64,000 bases of DNA from Akkermansiaceae bacterium UBA956 (GTDB lineage Bacteria > Verrucomicrobiota > Verrucomicrobiia > Verrucomicrobiales > Akkermansiaceae): assembly GCA_002293145.1 (NCBI GenBank), contig DBCO01000009.1:1-64000 (forward strand). Direction: 5' to 3'. The position numbers and the translations under genes are program-made. Positions 19,501-27,959 of this stretch are shown piece by piece. How positions within the stretch are numbered: the stretch's first letter is position 1; each line of letters starts with the position of its first letter. The notes below the pieces were generated by a model. That model made no database searches, had not been told where the DNA came from, and worked only from the letters and a program-made list of their open reading frames with translations.

Positions 19501-20142
19501 CGCTGTGCCAGCGTAGGCATGAGGCGTGGCGATATTTGCCTTGATGCCCTCGTCGCCGATCCAATAGGCAAAACGGCCTTGCTGTGAGGGGGTATGGGAG
19601 ATTTTCACCATGGGAGCACGTACGGCTTCCGAAGCTGGAGCATCCGGCTCTGTAGTACCGCGGTCAACGAGGGCAATGCTTTGATCATCGGGAAGCGAAT
19701 CGGTGGGTTTATGCTTACGCTCGGTGTCATTGCCGCTCACCAACCAACTCTGCACCAAAGCCTGCCGATCCCATGAATTGTCTCGCGCATCACGGAGCCC
19801 ACCATTGCTGTCATCGCGCGTCCAATATCGCGAGCTGTCTTCTTTTCGCGTGCTCCAAACGCCGGTCCAGTGCGGCTGTGCTACCGCGGCATCGAGCGAT
19901 GCGGGCGCCGATACGCGTTGATCGGGGCCGAGTTGTTTTTGCAAATGACCCAGAGCCATCAGCAGCGCGAGCTTGGCATTGGCACGTGCGCGAGAAATAT
20001 CATTCGACTGCGCAGCGCGTCTGAGCTCTATGCTCGATAACCCAAGCATGCCGACGGCGATCAACGCGATCAATACCATCAAGGTCACGCAGAGGATCAG
20101 CGTGAAGCCTTTGTGGTGTTTTCTTGCGCGCTGAGCTTGCAT
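16531..20142 (-). CDS. Verru_Chthon cassette protein A-like giant pseudopilin-like protein
   Basis: 1203 residues. The N-terminus is basic and then has a type IV pilin/PilX-like hydrophobic helix (GFTLILCVTLMVLIALIAVG, residues 12-31) followed by a polar helix. The remainder is a large exported domain rich in Trp, Tyr, Asn and Pro. Length, N-terminal helix and mixed exported body fit the Verru_Chthon cassette protein A family, known from Verrucomicrobium and Chthoniobacter as part of a four-gene cassette. The B, C and D partners are not next to it here. The role is unknown; assembly by a type II or type IV pilus-like machine is inferred from the pilin-like helix. Confidence 0.65.
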   Translation of the reverse strand: MQAQRARKHHKGFTLILCVTLMVLIALIAVGMLGLSSIELRRAAQSNDISRARANAKLALLMALGHLQKQLGPDQRVSAPASLDAAVAQPHWTGVWSTRKEDSSRYWTRDDSNGGLRDARDNSWDRQALVQSWLVSGNDTERKHKPTDSLPDDQSIALVDRGTTEPDAPASEAVRAPMVKISHTPSQQGRFAYWIGDEGIKANIATPHAYAGTAPNPADPGNGGYFSLVQSQASSLPGLKLEEQAKGKIATQEQISLAGTTGSNSVGSYFHHTTTHSLGVLANVQEGRLKRDLTAFIESSADFPALPTSPGLASSDRMVGPANADAAAALGQDWSSARHQKTAPRFGLLREWAKIARSTSIATNATLDAITPLPEQSPKNNYSVDVASTNYKPASLMDYKVSSVGPVIVEASTLWTYSYYPNPSVPGGLYQYRRHMYPRVVLWNPYNARVTMPALIVMMQGNGRFELLETVNWYGWLLTYGGSWGNDGRGNNFASNEGFEQSAGYTEAYVGSNYFTVPATTFEPGECLVFSTARGQEYDERNIAANLLSCTTAPDVSRCFFLSNQLVNAAGAFVNVDYFPTRYQFNPLVNVAKNQADDQRIVAKVLGQQSSVNFAEFDRLPQYAYISTSLQYGGGREPRLAQRTSTWQNVERTATTNPRPTILPDIRSREGMRLRWFREHASNRNNTGPLRNTSFLEEAPLATWNPRAAYATRSPWDNIGGTLATSGSGGGPWFFGIYTRDLYDQAVSWNDQVPVFRNGKYYGNPFGTPMEGKERIVLFDVPRTDVGLVSLGQLQHAKFSDFVWHPSYAFGNSLADPRVASGKYSGLDHTAPPLSSSGEKRYGGFDRNNIGWSADAERSGGGPDTWAMQGRAIYQDLCDTDNLVYDLSYELNHSMWDDFFLSTGQRYDKDQFLSDPLRKPLPNGRLRLLPSSRGNINANDLMDLHRPARHLLLDGAFNVNSTSVAAWEALLRSTQGLGVSPEGIRFSRILNPRGGEWKSSSSGNNQDAWDGSRMLSADEVHKLAVAIVEQVKLRGPFLSLADFVNRRLRNDDSGRSGTLQAAIDAAGLNQSFRSSHPLNNQSSLPNYRHPDNIADPTRLEQTLKPDSMAWGIPGYLTQADVLQVIGSTLSARSDTFRIRAYGDATDASGKVLARAYCEAIVQRLPDPLDPDPSGLNPAKQNTRIDFGRKFQIVSFRWMKAEEI

Positions 20143-20165
20143 GGGGAAGTGGTGAACAACTCATT

Positions 20166-20181
20166 CATTGCATATACAATG
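20166..20181. promoter_or_regulatory. Small inverted repeat upstream of the pseudopilin-like gene
   Basis: CATTG-CATATA-CAATG lies 24 bases upstream of the start at 20142 on the minus strand, a plausible operator position. No promoter boxes of good quality are visible beside it. Confidence 0.3.
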
Positions 20182-20373
20182 CCAATATCAAGCTCAAAAC
20201 GATATGGCAATCGCATTTTTGACGTTTGCAAACGCGCGAAAAAACCATCACGACTCATCCGAGAACCATTTTAGCCGAGAAAAAGTGCAAAAATCACAAA
20301 GTTATCCTGAGGGCGTCTGTTTTTTGTTAGTTGTCACGAACATCTGAATCGTTGTTTACCATTCTTACAAATA

Positions 20374-21384
20374 TTACGCCTGCAACACAAGTCGATAGCG
20401 CGCCTTGCCAGCGCGCAGATGCTCGATGGCATCGTTCACATCGCTCATCGCGAAAGTCTCAGTCTGCGGAGCGATGTTGTGGCGTGCACAGAAATCTAAC
20501 ATATCACGCACCGTTGCTGGCGAACCTAAGGGCGAGCCAGAGATTTTTTTGCGACCACCGATCAACGAAAATGCCGCGACTTGTACCGGTTCCAGAACTG
20601 CGCCGACAAAATGCAAAGTGCCATCGGTAGCTAACAGATTGATATAGGCACTCCAGTCCAACGGCACGTTCACCGTTGAGAGAATGAAATCAAAACTCCC
20701 TGCGGCACGTTCCATCGCTGCGGTATCGCGCGAATTCAACACAGCCTGCGCACCGAGTTGTTTCGCCTCATCCGCCTTGCTATCACTGCTCGTGAAAGCC
20801 GTCACATGACAGCCCCATTTGTTGAGAAATTGCAACGCGAGATGGCCAAGACCACCAATCCCAATCACTCCTACGCGATCCGTCGGTTTGACCCCACAGT
20901 CGACAATCGGTGCAAAAACAGTGATGCCACCGCAAAACAACGGCCCAGCTTTGCTGGGGTCCACACCAGCGGGCAATGGGATCGCCCAACTCCAGTGCGC
21001 ACGCACGCGGTCGGCAAAACCACCGTGTCGCCCGACAATCGTTTGTGAGCTGCTACCACAGAGCTGATGCCGACCCGACATGCAAGTCCGACAACTCATG
21101 CACGAGCCCGCAAACCAGCCAAGCCCCACTCGATCACCGACAGCGACGCCTTTCACCTGATCACCAGCAAGTTCGATCACGCCGATAACCTCATGACCTG
21201 CCACGAGCGGATACGCACTCATGCCCCACTCATTATCGATCATCGAAAGATCCGAATGACAAATCCCGCAAGATTCCACGCGAATCTGCACATCCTCTGA
21301 CCCGAGCAAACCGGGATCAAAAGAAATCGGCTGCAATGCCTCATTCGCTTTAAGCGCCGCCCATCCGTGGAAAGTTTCTGCCAT
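20374..21384 (-). CDS. Zinc-dependent alcohol dehydrogenase / aldehyde reductase (MDR family)
   Basis: 336 residues, normal for medium-chain dehydrogenases. Catalytic zinc ligands: Cys39 in SCGICHSD, the His of VAGHEVIG near residue 64, and Cys in FCGGITVF. The structural zinc loop has four Cys in GSCMSCRTCMSGRHQLC. The Rossmann fold GIGGLGHLALQF is followed by TSSDSK in place of an acidic residue, which favours NADPH. This pattern fits the cinnamyl alcohol dehydrogenase / YahK-like aldehyde reductase group. The natural substrate cannot be read from sequence. It is a single-gene unit: the next genes on both sides are separated by over 200 bases. Confidence 0.9.
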   Translation of the reverse strand: MAETFHGWAALKANEALQPISFDPGLLGSEDVQIRVESCGICHSDLSMIDNEWGMSAYPLVAGHEVIGVIELAGDQVKGVAVGDRVGLGWFAGSCMSCRTCMSGRHQLCGSSSQTIVGRHGGFADRVRAHWSWAIPLPAGVDPSKAGPLFCGGITVFAPIVDCGVKPTDRVGVIGIGGLGHLALQFLNKWGCHVTAFTSSDSKADEAKQLGAQAVLNSRDTAAMERAAGSFDFILSTVNVPLDWSAYINLLATDGTLHFVGAVLEPVQVAAFSLIGGRKKISGSPLGSPATVRDMLDFCARHNIAPQTETFAMSDVNDAIEHLRAGKARYRLVLQA

Positions 21385-21591
21385 GCCAGATACATAATGC
21401 AGCTAGACCGTTATGCAACTGAGAAACAAACCGACTGCCACAATCAGCAGAGCTCATTTCGACCTAGCAAAAAAATCACCTAAACCGTAACGTGAGTTCA
21501 CACATTTGCATGACGCCACCGGTGTGCCTTTCGCCCCCTGCGCCTTCTCTTTCCCGCTTGTCAAAATCCCTCACACGAGCTTGCATGGGGC

Positions 21592-22101
21592 ATGGCCATT
21601 CATTCGTTTTTGGATCACACTCCCAGCGTTCACGAAAGTTGTTACATCGCGCCGTCAGCCGATGTCATTGGTCGCGTCACCTTGCACGAGGAAAGCAGTG
21701 TATGGTTTCATGCAACATTGCGCGGTGACATCAATGAAATCGTCGTCGGCCCGCGATCGAATGTGCAGGACAATGTCGTCATTCACCTTGCCGATGACTA
21801 TGGCTGCTACATAGGAGAATTGGTCACCGTGGGTCACTCAGCCATTCTCCATGCCTGCACCGTCAAAGACGAAGTGCTCATCGGCATGGGCGCGATTGTG
21901 CTCGATGGTGCAGTGATTGGTGAACGCTCGATCATCGGCGCAGGCGCGCTGGTTACCGGCGGCACGATCATTCCACCAGGTTCTTTAGTGTTAGGCTCAC
22001 CCGCAAAAGTCGTCAAGACCTTGTCCCTCGAAGAACAAGCCAAAATCCGACTCTGGGCCGACAAATACGTCAAAGGCTCTCGAATGTATCGGGGTATATA
22101 A
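21592..22101 (+). CDS. Gamma-carbonic anhydrase family left-handed beta-helix protein
   Basis: 169 residues. It is made of hexapeptide repeats (for example SSVWFHATLRGD, SNVQDNVVIHL, VTVGHSAILHAC, VLIGMGAIVLDG) followed by a C-terminal helix. The three metal-ligand histidines of the family appear in VIHLADD and GHSAILH. Such proteins (YrdA/PaaY/CaiE type) form trimers with metal at subunit interfaces; some hydrate CO2, others act as thioesterases or have no known activity. The ATG at 21592 fits the family start. It converges with the TPR gene on the other strand. Confidence 0.9.
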   Translation: MAIHSFLDHTPSVHESCYIAPSADVIGRVTLHEESSVWFHATLRGDINEIVVGPRSNVQDNVVIHLADDYGCYIGELVTVGHSAILHACTVKDEVLIGMGAIVLDGAVIGERSIIGAGALVTGGTIIPPGSLVLGSPAKVVKTLSLEEQAKIRLWADKYVKGSRMYRGI

Positions 22102-22159
22102 TTATTTGTTAGACTGTTAGATATAAGAATAAAAGAAACTTGTTTATTTGTCTATTCTG

Positions 22160-23518
22160 TCACTTTTCCATCATTTCGGCACGCTGGATCAATGCCTTGG
22201 CTGCTTCTGCATTTTTGTTTTGTTGCTGCCACCAGCTCGCGAGCAAGCGCATGGCGGCGGCGCTATCCTTTTTCTGGTCGGGCGGGTAGAGCTTGATCGC
22301 CTGTCGAAGCGAACTCTCTGCGCGCTCCGCTTTGCCTGCATTCCAGTAGGCCTCAGCACTGCCGAGTAAGTAGAGTGGCTCCGTGATCGGTTCTGTGGAA
22401 AGTTTTGCTGCTGCTTCAAATAGCGCAAACGCTGTTTTTTGTGTCTCTGGATCGCGTTGGCTAGCAATCGCATACAGATATGCTAGGCCGACGTCCTTCG
22501 GGTGATGAAACACCGCTTTTTCTAACAAAAGTCGCGCACGCCGAGCCTCGTTTGCCTCAATCCATGCTTGCCCCAGTTGGCGAAATTCATCGATCTCACC
22601 GCCGCGGGTCTTGAGCAACTCAGCGCGATGATGCCGCGCGGCTTCGATTTTTTCTTGGTTGGTGTAAAGCTTCGCAAGCGCTTGATGCGCGAGATACTGC
22701 GAAGGCGCAATATCTAACACATCGAGTAAGGTTTTTTCACCTTGCTCCGATCGCTTGTTGGAGATTTGCAAGATGCCAAGGCGCACGCGCAAATCAAGCG
22801 ACGAAGCTGCCGCCTTGGTATGAACTTCGAGAATGCTGATGGCTTCGTCTAGGCGATTGGTGCCGCGAAAATGTTCGGACGCTGCGCGTGCGAGAATGGG
22901 GTCACGAGGCGATTGCTCCATGCGATTGCGATACATGGTGTCGAGCTGCGAGCGATTTTTTTCATCATCGATGTCATGCAGTGTGAGCGAAAATTTCGCA
23001 GCCACCGCAGGGTCAGCTTGGGGGAGTTTCATGTATGCGTCATACAAGGCTTGGGATTTTTCACGTTTTCCTTGTTGCTCATACAGACGAAGTAAGCGCT
23101 CTAACAACTCAGGTTGCGCTTGGTGCATCGGCAACATGCCTTCTAGAGCTTCCACGGCGAGTCTAAGCGCGAAATCATCATCCTTGCTTTGACTGCGCAA
23201 AAAGTCCGCGTAGAGAAATTGTGTATTGAGCGAATCGGGATGCGCCTTGGCGAGCTCGCGGTAGAGCGTTGACGCCGACTTCACATCACCAGCTTCCAAA
23301 GCACGACTGGCACTGCGACTTACCAAAAAACCTGCCGTAGGATGAGCTATGCGTGCGGCCTCTTCATGTGAAATTCGTTGTGCATCATCGTTTCGCACCG
23401 CGGACAACACAGCCTTAGCGTATTCGCGCCGTGCATGCGCTAGATCCTCCGCACCGACAACCACAAAGGTCATGGCATACAAGATTCCGACGGTGATTCG
23501 TCCGCAGTGCATATTCAT
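22160..23518 (-). CDS. Secreted TPR-repeat protein
   Basis: 452 residues. The hydrophobic N-terminus (about residues 6-22, TVGILYAMTFVVVGAE) looks like a signal peptide. The rest is almost continuous alpha-helical TPR-like repeats, for example ASTLYRELAKAHPDSLNTQFLYADFL and LGILQISNKRSEQGEKTLLDVL. It is probably a periplasmic scaffold. No enzymatic domain is visible. It is a single gene, separated from the next minus-strand gene by 47 bases but with no shared function evident. It is not closely similar to the TPR gene of the TonB operon apart from repeat type. Confidence 0.8.
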   Translation of the reverse strand: MNMHCGRITVGILYAMTFVVVGAEDLAHARREYAKAVLSAVRNDDAQRISHEEAARIAHPTAGFLVSRSASRALEAGDVKSASTLYRELAKAHPDSLNTQFLYADFLRSQSKDDDFALRLAVEALEGMLPMHQAQPELLERLLRLYEQQGKREKSQALYDAYMKLPQADPAVAAKFSLTLHDIDDEKNRSQLDTMYRNRMEQSPRDPILARAASEHFRGTNRLDEAISILEVHTKAAASSLDLRVRLGILQISNKRSEQGEKTLLDVLDIAPSQYLAHQALAKLYTNQEKIEAARHHRAELLKTRGGEIDEFRQLGQAWIEANEARRARLLLEKAVFHHPKDVGLAYLYAIASQRDPETQKTAFALFEAAAKLSTEPITEPLYLLGSAEAYWNAGKAERAESSLRQAIKLYPPDQKKDSAAAMRLLASWWQQQNKNAEAAKALIQRAEMMEK

Positions 23519-23565
23519 ATCATACTACCGTCATACCTACTGACAAGAAAAAGACAAAACACACT

Positions 23566-24612
23566 TCACTTCAACAAAGCCCGTTGATCGATGGTGCAGC
23601 TTTCATCGTGTTCGTCAGGTTGGCCGACTTCGTCAACGGGATGAGTGAAAAGATAACGCCAGACGTTCTCGTGTACGTAAGCACCCTTTTTGTCTTTCAC
23701 TGCGGCACCGCCGGGAACGGAAGCGCTATGAGCACGGCCGGGATTGTTACCGACATTTGCCGAGGTGATCAATCGACGACTGTGACCGTAGGGCGATTTT
23801 GCTTGGTCCACATCGGTCACTGCGCCAAACTTTGCCAAGCCTAGCTGCTCCCATGAGCGGCAATAGTGATCGTTTTCCCAGCCATCATCGAGCGTGTGCG
23901 TGAAGCCGAAATAGCAGTTCTCGGGTGTCGCGGACGGGAGTTTTTGCCAAACTTCATACTGATCGCGTGGTCCGGAAAACATCACTACGCGGGAGACTTT
24001 TTGGTATTTCGCAAAACGTGCAGCAGTCGTCGATCCGTGCGATGCACCAGATACGATCACCCGATCCCAGCGCAGGCTTTTACGATCGGGCGAGAGGAAG
24101 CCATCCCAGCGCGCTTGCGGATTTTTTTTATCGAGCCATTTCACAAATTGCAAAGCGCGCTCCATCATGCCATCAGGCTCTGGGATGTCTACCGCGTTGC
24201 TAAAATCCTTACCCGTGGCAGATTCCAAGCGGACCTTCGACAAAAACAGATCATCTTCCGGCGGCTTGTTGCCATACAATTTGCCAAACCAGCCATTGGC
24301 GTAGTGCACCTGAATCGAGTGAAATCCATAGCTGGAAAGTTTGTCAAACAGCGCGCCATTGTGCCCCATCAACCAAATCACCAACTTGCCTTGCGGTGCG
24401 ACCCGAGTATCCACAGCAGCAAATTGCAGATCCGCTGGTTTGCCTCCTTTCTCGAAAACAAAATCGATTTCAGGATGAGCCTTCGCCCGTGAGTCAATTT
24501 CACTGGCCCGCGCCTGGAATTTATAGTGCTGCGGTGAAGGATCGCGATAGACCGACTGCTGAGCCGATGCAAACGAGGTGATGGCGAACATCACTGAAAA
24601 GATGCGTATCAT
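23566..24612 (-). CDS. Secreted alpha/beta hydrolase, BPSS1187-like
   Basis: 348 residues. Signal peptide MIRIFSVMFAITSFASAQQ, then an alpha/beta hydrolase core with nucleophile elbow SGASHGS (Ser about 191) and a late His in NPGRAHSAS; these are candidates for the catalytic triad. The overall pattern resembles the poorly studied BPSS1187 family. The natural ester is unknown. It lies 77 bases downstream of a sialate O-acetylesterase gene on the same strand, so a role in removing esters from glycans is possible. The ATG at 24612 is preferred over one at 24693 because it begins the signal peptide and does not overlap the previous gene. Confidence 0.7.
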   Translation of the reverse strand: MIRIFSVMFAITSFASAQQSVYRDPSPQHYKFQARASEIDSRAKAHPEIDFVFEKGGKPADLQFAAVDTRVAPQGKLVIWLMGHNGALFDKLSSYGFHSIQVHYANGWFGKLYGNKPPEDDLFLSKVRLESATGKDFSNAVDIPEPDGMMERALQFVKWLDKKNPQARWDGFLSPDRKSLRWDRVIVSGASHGSTTAARFAKYQKVSRVVMFSGPRDQYEVWQKLPSATPENCYFGFTHTLDDGWENDHYCRSWEQLGLAKFGAVTDVDQAKSPYGHSRRLITSANVGNNPGRAHSASVPGGAAVKDKKGAYVHENVWRYLFTHPVDEVGQPDEHDESCTIDQRALLK

Positions 24613-24689
24613 GAACGAAATACCTGTCAAATCATCGGATACTTTCAAGAAGAATGTTTGCGAGTAGTTTTGAACAATCATCACGATCT

Positions 24690-25871
24690 TCAAGGCAACC
24701 GCAGAATCTGCTCGCTGACTCGCTCGGCAATGGGCTTTTTATCGGGCGGATGTACGTCAGGGCTGTTATAACCAAGATCAGTCGTACGAATCAAATGCAC
24801 CTCTGACATGGACGCGGCAACCATGGCTTGTGATTGGCGATACATGGGCCAATTGGCGCGGAGTGGATCGGTTCCTCCAATGCGTGGGAGTTCGATGAGA
24901 AAAAACGGCAACCGGGGTTGTTGCCAGAGCTCACGCCAACCACGAATCAGGTCCATCATCAGCTTTGCGTTGCCATCTTTGTCCGGTATTTCCGCATTAG
25001 TTTCTCCTTGATACCAAACAACGCCACGAAGTGGAATCGAACCTAACGAATGTTGCATCGACGAAAAAAGAAATCCTGGCTGAAACGGATGATGCGCTTG
25101 GCGATGTTCTCCGAGATTTTTGAGTGCACGTGAACGAGCCCATGGACTGATGCGAGGCGAGTCAAGCCAATCGGGCAACAAGGATCGGTATGCTTGATCG
25201 CTCTTGAGAATGGTTTCAGGAATCCAAGCCTCTGTTCCGCAGCCACCGATGGCATTTTCGATCAGTGCGAGTGGCACCTCTGGCTCATTATGATGCAAAG
25301 AAATGATCGTCCACCATGCAATGGCCGAGCAGGAAGCAAGCGCATCACGCGTTACGATTTGCCAAGAGCCTGCGAAAAATTTCGAAGCCTGCAAGCGCTG
25401 GAGTGTGGCAGCGTCATAGGATTGATCATTGGTCGAGACACCTTGATGATGAAGCAAGCGGATCTCGGGAATGGGCGTGAAACGATCCAGCTCCTCGCGA
25501 CCACCGACTGCTTTTGCGAGAGGAAAATCCATGTTCGACTGCCCTGAAAACAACCAAACATCGCCGACAACCACATCATGCATGATTACTTTTTTTTCAC
25601 CGCTTCGCACGATCAGATCTTGCCCCGTGCGTGATGTTTTCATCGCCGGCAAGGTCACTCGCCAACGGCCGTGAGAATCTGCTTTGGCGTCCCATGATCG
25701 TCCTTGCCACAACACTTCAATCAATTGAGAGGCATCTGCTGATCCGCTGATCACCACCGGTAATTCGCGCTGCAAGACCATGTGATCGCCAAAAACTGGA
25801 TCACATTCGAACGCCGAGCATGAAGCTGATGCGAACAAACCGAGAGCAAAAATGGGGATGAATTTTTTCAT
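24690..25871 (-). CDS. Sialate O-acetylesterase (SASA family)
   Basis: 393 residues. Signal peptide MKKFIPIFALGLFASASCSA with a possible lipobox cysteine. The SGNH-type block FSGQSNMDFPL lies near residue 110 with the nucleophile Ser; the block GVVWYQGETNA and a C-terminal DVHPPDK segment, carrying the Asp-x-x-His-like pair in diverged form, follow. The family removes O-acetyl groups from sialic acid or related sugars on host-type glycans. The ATG at 25871 overlaps the stop of the upstream hexosaminidase by four bases (ATGA), a sign of coupled translation. An upstream frame extension lacks any secretion signal and is rejected. Confidence 0.87.
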   Translation of the reverse strand: MKKFIPIFALGLFASASCSAFECDPVFGDHMVLQRELPVVISGSADASQLIEVLWQGRSWDAKADSHGRWRVTLPAMKTSRTGQDLIVRSGEKKVIMHDVVVGDVWLFSGQSNMDFPLAKAVGGREELDRFTPIPEIRLLHHQGVSTNDQSYDAATLQRLQASKFFAGSWQIVTRDALASCSAIAWWTIISLHHNEPEVPLALIENAIGGCGTEAWIPETILKSDQAYRSLLPDWLDSPRISPWARSRALKNLGEHRQAHHPFQPGFLFSSMQHSLGSIPLRGVVWYQGETNAEIPDKDGNAKLMMDLIRGWRELWQQPRLPFFLIELPRIGGTDPLRANWPMYRQSQAMVAASMSEVHLIRTTDLGYNSPDVHPPDKKPIAERVSEQILRLP

Positions 25872-27841
25872 GGTGCAGATCGTAGCTCGTCCGTATAGCG
25901 AAGGCCCTTGGTGTTTTCGATGGGCAAAAAGGTCGATGACCATTTCCAGCCTTTGCTGTGTTTGGGCACTTTGAGAAGGATTTGATTCCAGCCTTTTTTG
26001 AGGGCAATTTTTTGAGGCGGACGCATCTGGTAATCTTCGTCGGTGAATGGTGTTTCGTTGTCTTTTTTGTCGGTGATTTTCCATTTCGGCGGGGCGATTT
26101 TTTCGCCGTTGATTTTGATCCATGGAAGTGAACTGTGCCATTCACCAGGTGTGGCTTGTTCGTTGCCGCGACGATCGGATCGCGAGGAATGGTGGAAGCC
26201 GATGAATGCTTTTATGGTGCGGGCATCGGGCGACCAAATGTTGGTCAGCGCGTAGCAGGTGCCGTGGCTTTCTTTGATGAGACCTCCAAAGCCGAAAAAG
26301 TGCGTGTAGTATAAAGTCGCCGCGCCGAAGGTATCGGGCAGCCAAGTGTAGGTTTTGCCATCGAATTGATAGCTTTCTTGGATCGATTGCTCGACGGGAA
26401 ATGTTTTCGTTAGGTCATCGTTGTGTGGAAACGGACCGATGATTTTCCAACGCAGTTGCGTTTGCGGATAGACGGGAAAATTTTCGTTGGTGAAGAATCG
26501 TTGTTTTTGCGACATGAGCCGTTCTTCGAACGCGACGCAATGCGCGAATTCGGCGGTGCCAACGGTGGGAAGATTGGCGGCGTAGCGTTCGCCGTGATTG
26601 TTTTTCACGCCTGTCCAAACCGATTCGGAATAGGCGAGCATGGCGGGGTAGACGGCGTTGTGCTTGATTTGATCGCGTTCGTTTTCGATGCGGATATCGG
26701 GCCATGAGCAGAGCACGCCGCCGAGTGCACGGTCGTTGCCAAAGGGAATATTGCAGGACGCGCGATGAAGAAACGTGAAGACCGTTTCGTGCGGATCCAT
26801 GTGGTTGATGTAAGTAGAGCGACTATCGAGATATGGATTTTTTGCGAGAGGTGGCGTGCGTGCCCAGAGTTGGGTGATTTTTTCCTGATCTTTCGGATCG
26901 TTGAGTCCCTTGTGCCAGCCGATGACCTTGCGCCCGAGACTGCGGACATGGGCGGACATTTCGGCGACATAGGTGCCATTGACTTTTTCGGCGGCATGGC
27001 GGACTTCATCGGTGCCGATGTGGATGTAGGGCATGTCTTCGGCGGGTGCCAGTGAGGCCAACTCGGTGAGCAGTTCTTTGACAATCTTGCGGCTCTCGGG
27101 GGCATTCATCGAGTTGATGTCAAGGGCTTTGCGCAGTGCCTCACTGTGGCCAGGAATGTCCATTTCGGGAATCATCATGATGCCACGTTGTTTGCAGAAA
27201 TCTAACAGATCGACAAAATCGGCTTGGGTATAAAATTTTCCGGATTGTCGAGACATCGAAGTTGCCGCAGTCACTTGTGGATGAATTTTGCTTTCCAATC
27301 GCCAGCCCGGATTGTCGGTGAAGTGAAAATGAAAGGCGTTGTATTTGTAGCGAGCCATGATCTCGATTTGCTCTTTGATCAATGCGGGTGTTTGGTAATT
27401 GCGTCCTGTATCAAGCATGAAGCCACGGATCGGAAAGGCCGGCCAGTCGTTGATCGTGCAGCATGGCAACAAACCGTTGTTTGCAAGTTGGCGAATGGTT
27501 TCGCTGCCGTAGAGTAGGCCTTGGGTATCGGCGGCCTGCAGTTCGATTTTTTGTGTGGTGATGCGGAGTTGATAGGCGCCAGCAAAGCCGTGGGGATTTT
27601 TCACGTCACCGATCCTGCAGACGAACGATGCTTGGGCGGCGGGTGCAGATTGTAAGGTGACGCCGAGGTCACGAAAGATCGCAGCGATGCGTTTCGCGGG
27701 TGCTGTGGGAGCATGAGCGCTGAGATTTTTCCCGAGGGGAAACGTGCCCGCTTGTTGTTGCATTTCCGCGGGCGCAGGCAAAAGTTCAATAGCCTGCGCT
27801 TGCAGTGTGAGAATCAGCAGGAGAATGGCGCGAAGAAGCAT
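25868..27841 (-). CDS. GH20 beta-N-acetylhexosaminidase
   Basis: 657 residues. Signal peptide (1-17), a small N-terminal GH20b domain (about 18-130), the catalytic TIM barrel (about 135-450) and a beta-rich C-terminal domain (about 470-657). The start of the barrel reads FPIRGFMLDTGRNYQ. The catalytic pair is Asp278-Glu279 in HIGTDEVRHA; most members have GGDE, so the Thr is a mild deviation. The enzyme removes terminal GlcNAc or GalNAc by substrate-assisted catalysis, outside the cytoplasm. It overlaps the esterase gene downstream by four bases and is divergent from the sialidase gene, with 118 bases between starts. Confidence 0.93.
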   Translation of the reverse strand: MLLRAILLLILTLQAQAIELLPAPAEMQQQAGTFPLGKNLSAHAPTAPAKRIAAIFRDLGVTLQSAPAAQASFVCRIGDVKNPHGFAGAYQLRITTQKIELQAADTQGLLYGSETIRQLANNGLLPCCTINDWPAFPIRGFMLDTGRNYQTPALIKEQIEIMARYKYNAFHFHFTDNPGWRLESKIHPQVTAATSMSRQSGKFYTQADFVDLLDFCKQRGIMMIPEMDIPGHSEALRKALDINSMNAPESRKIVKELLTELASLAPAEDMPYIHIGTDEVRHAAEKVNGTYVAEMSAHVRSLGRKVIGWHKGLNDPKDQEKITQLWARTPPLAKNPYLDSRSTYINHMDPHETVFTFLHRASCNIPFGNDRALGGVLCSWPDIRIENERDQIKHNAVYPAMLAYSESVWTGVKNNHGERYAANLPTVGTAEFAHCVAFEERLMSQKQRFFTNENFPVYPQTQLRWKIIGPFPHNDDLTKTFPVEQSIQESYQFDGKTYTWLPDTFGAATLYYTHFFGFGGLIKESHGTCYALTNIWSPDARTIKAFIGFHHSSRSDRRGNEQATPGEWHSSLPWIKINGEKIAPPKWKITDKKDNETPFTDEDYQMRPPQKIALKKGWNQILLKVPKHSKGWKWSSTFLPIENTKGLRYTDELRSAP

Positions 27842-27885
27842 GCAGCATGCTAGCCGAAAAGGGAGAACTTGTGTGATGAAATTTT

Positions 27886-27908
27886 ACTGGTAGGTCGAGA
27901 AGACCAGT
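27886..27908. promoter_or_regulatory. Inverted repeat ACTGGT-N11-ACCAGT in the divergent hexosaminidase/sialidase gap
   Basis: A 6-bp inverted repeat lies in the 118-base gap between the GH20 and sialidase starts, 74 bases before the sialidase ATG. The same ACTGGT-spacer-ACCA layout recurs before the next two plus-strand genes of the region apart from the YdcF gene (32256 and 35034), so it may be an operator of a shared glycan regulon or an RNA hairpin. Confidence 0.45.
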
Positions 27909-27959
27909 GATTGGCGGTGGAGAATTGATCAGGCATGATTATGGTTGCTTTGCCTGCCC

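Noticed and set aside
25872..26141. 90-residue N-terminal extension of the sialate esterase
   Set aside because: Polar, low-complexity reading of hexosaminidase DNA in another frame; the signal peptide starts at 25871.
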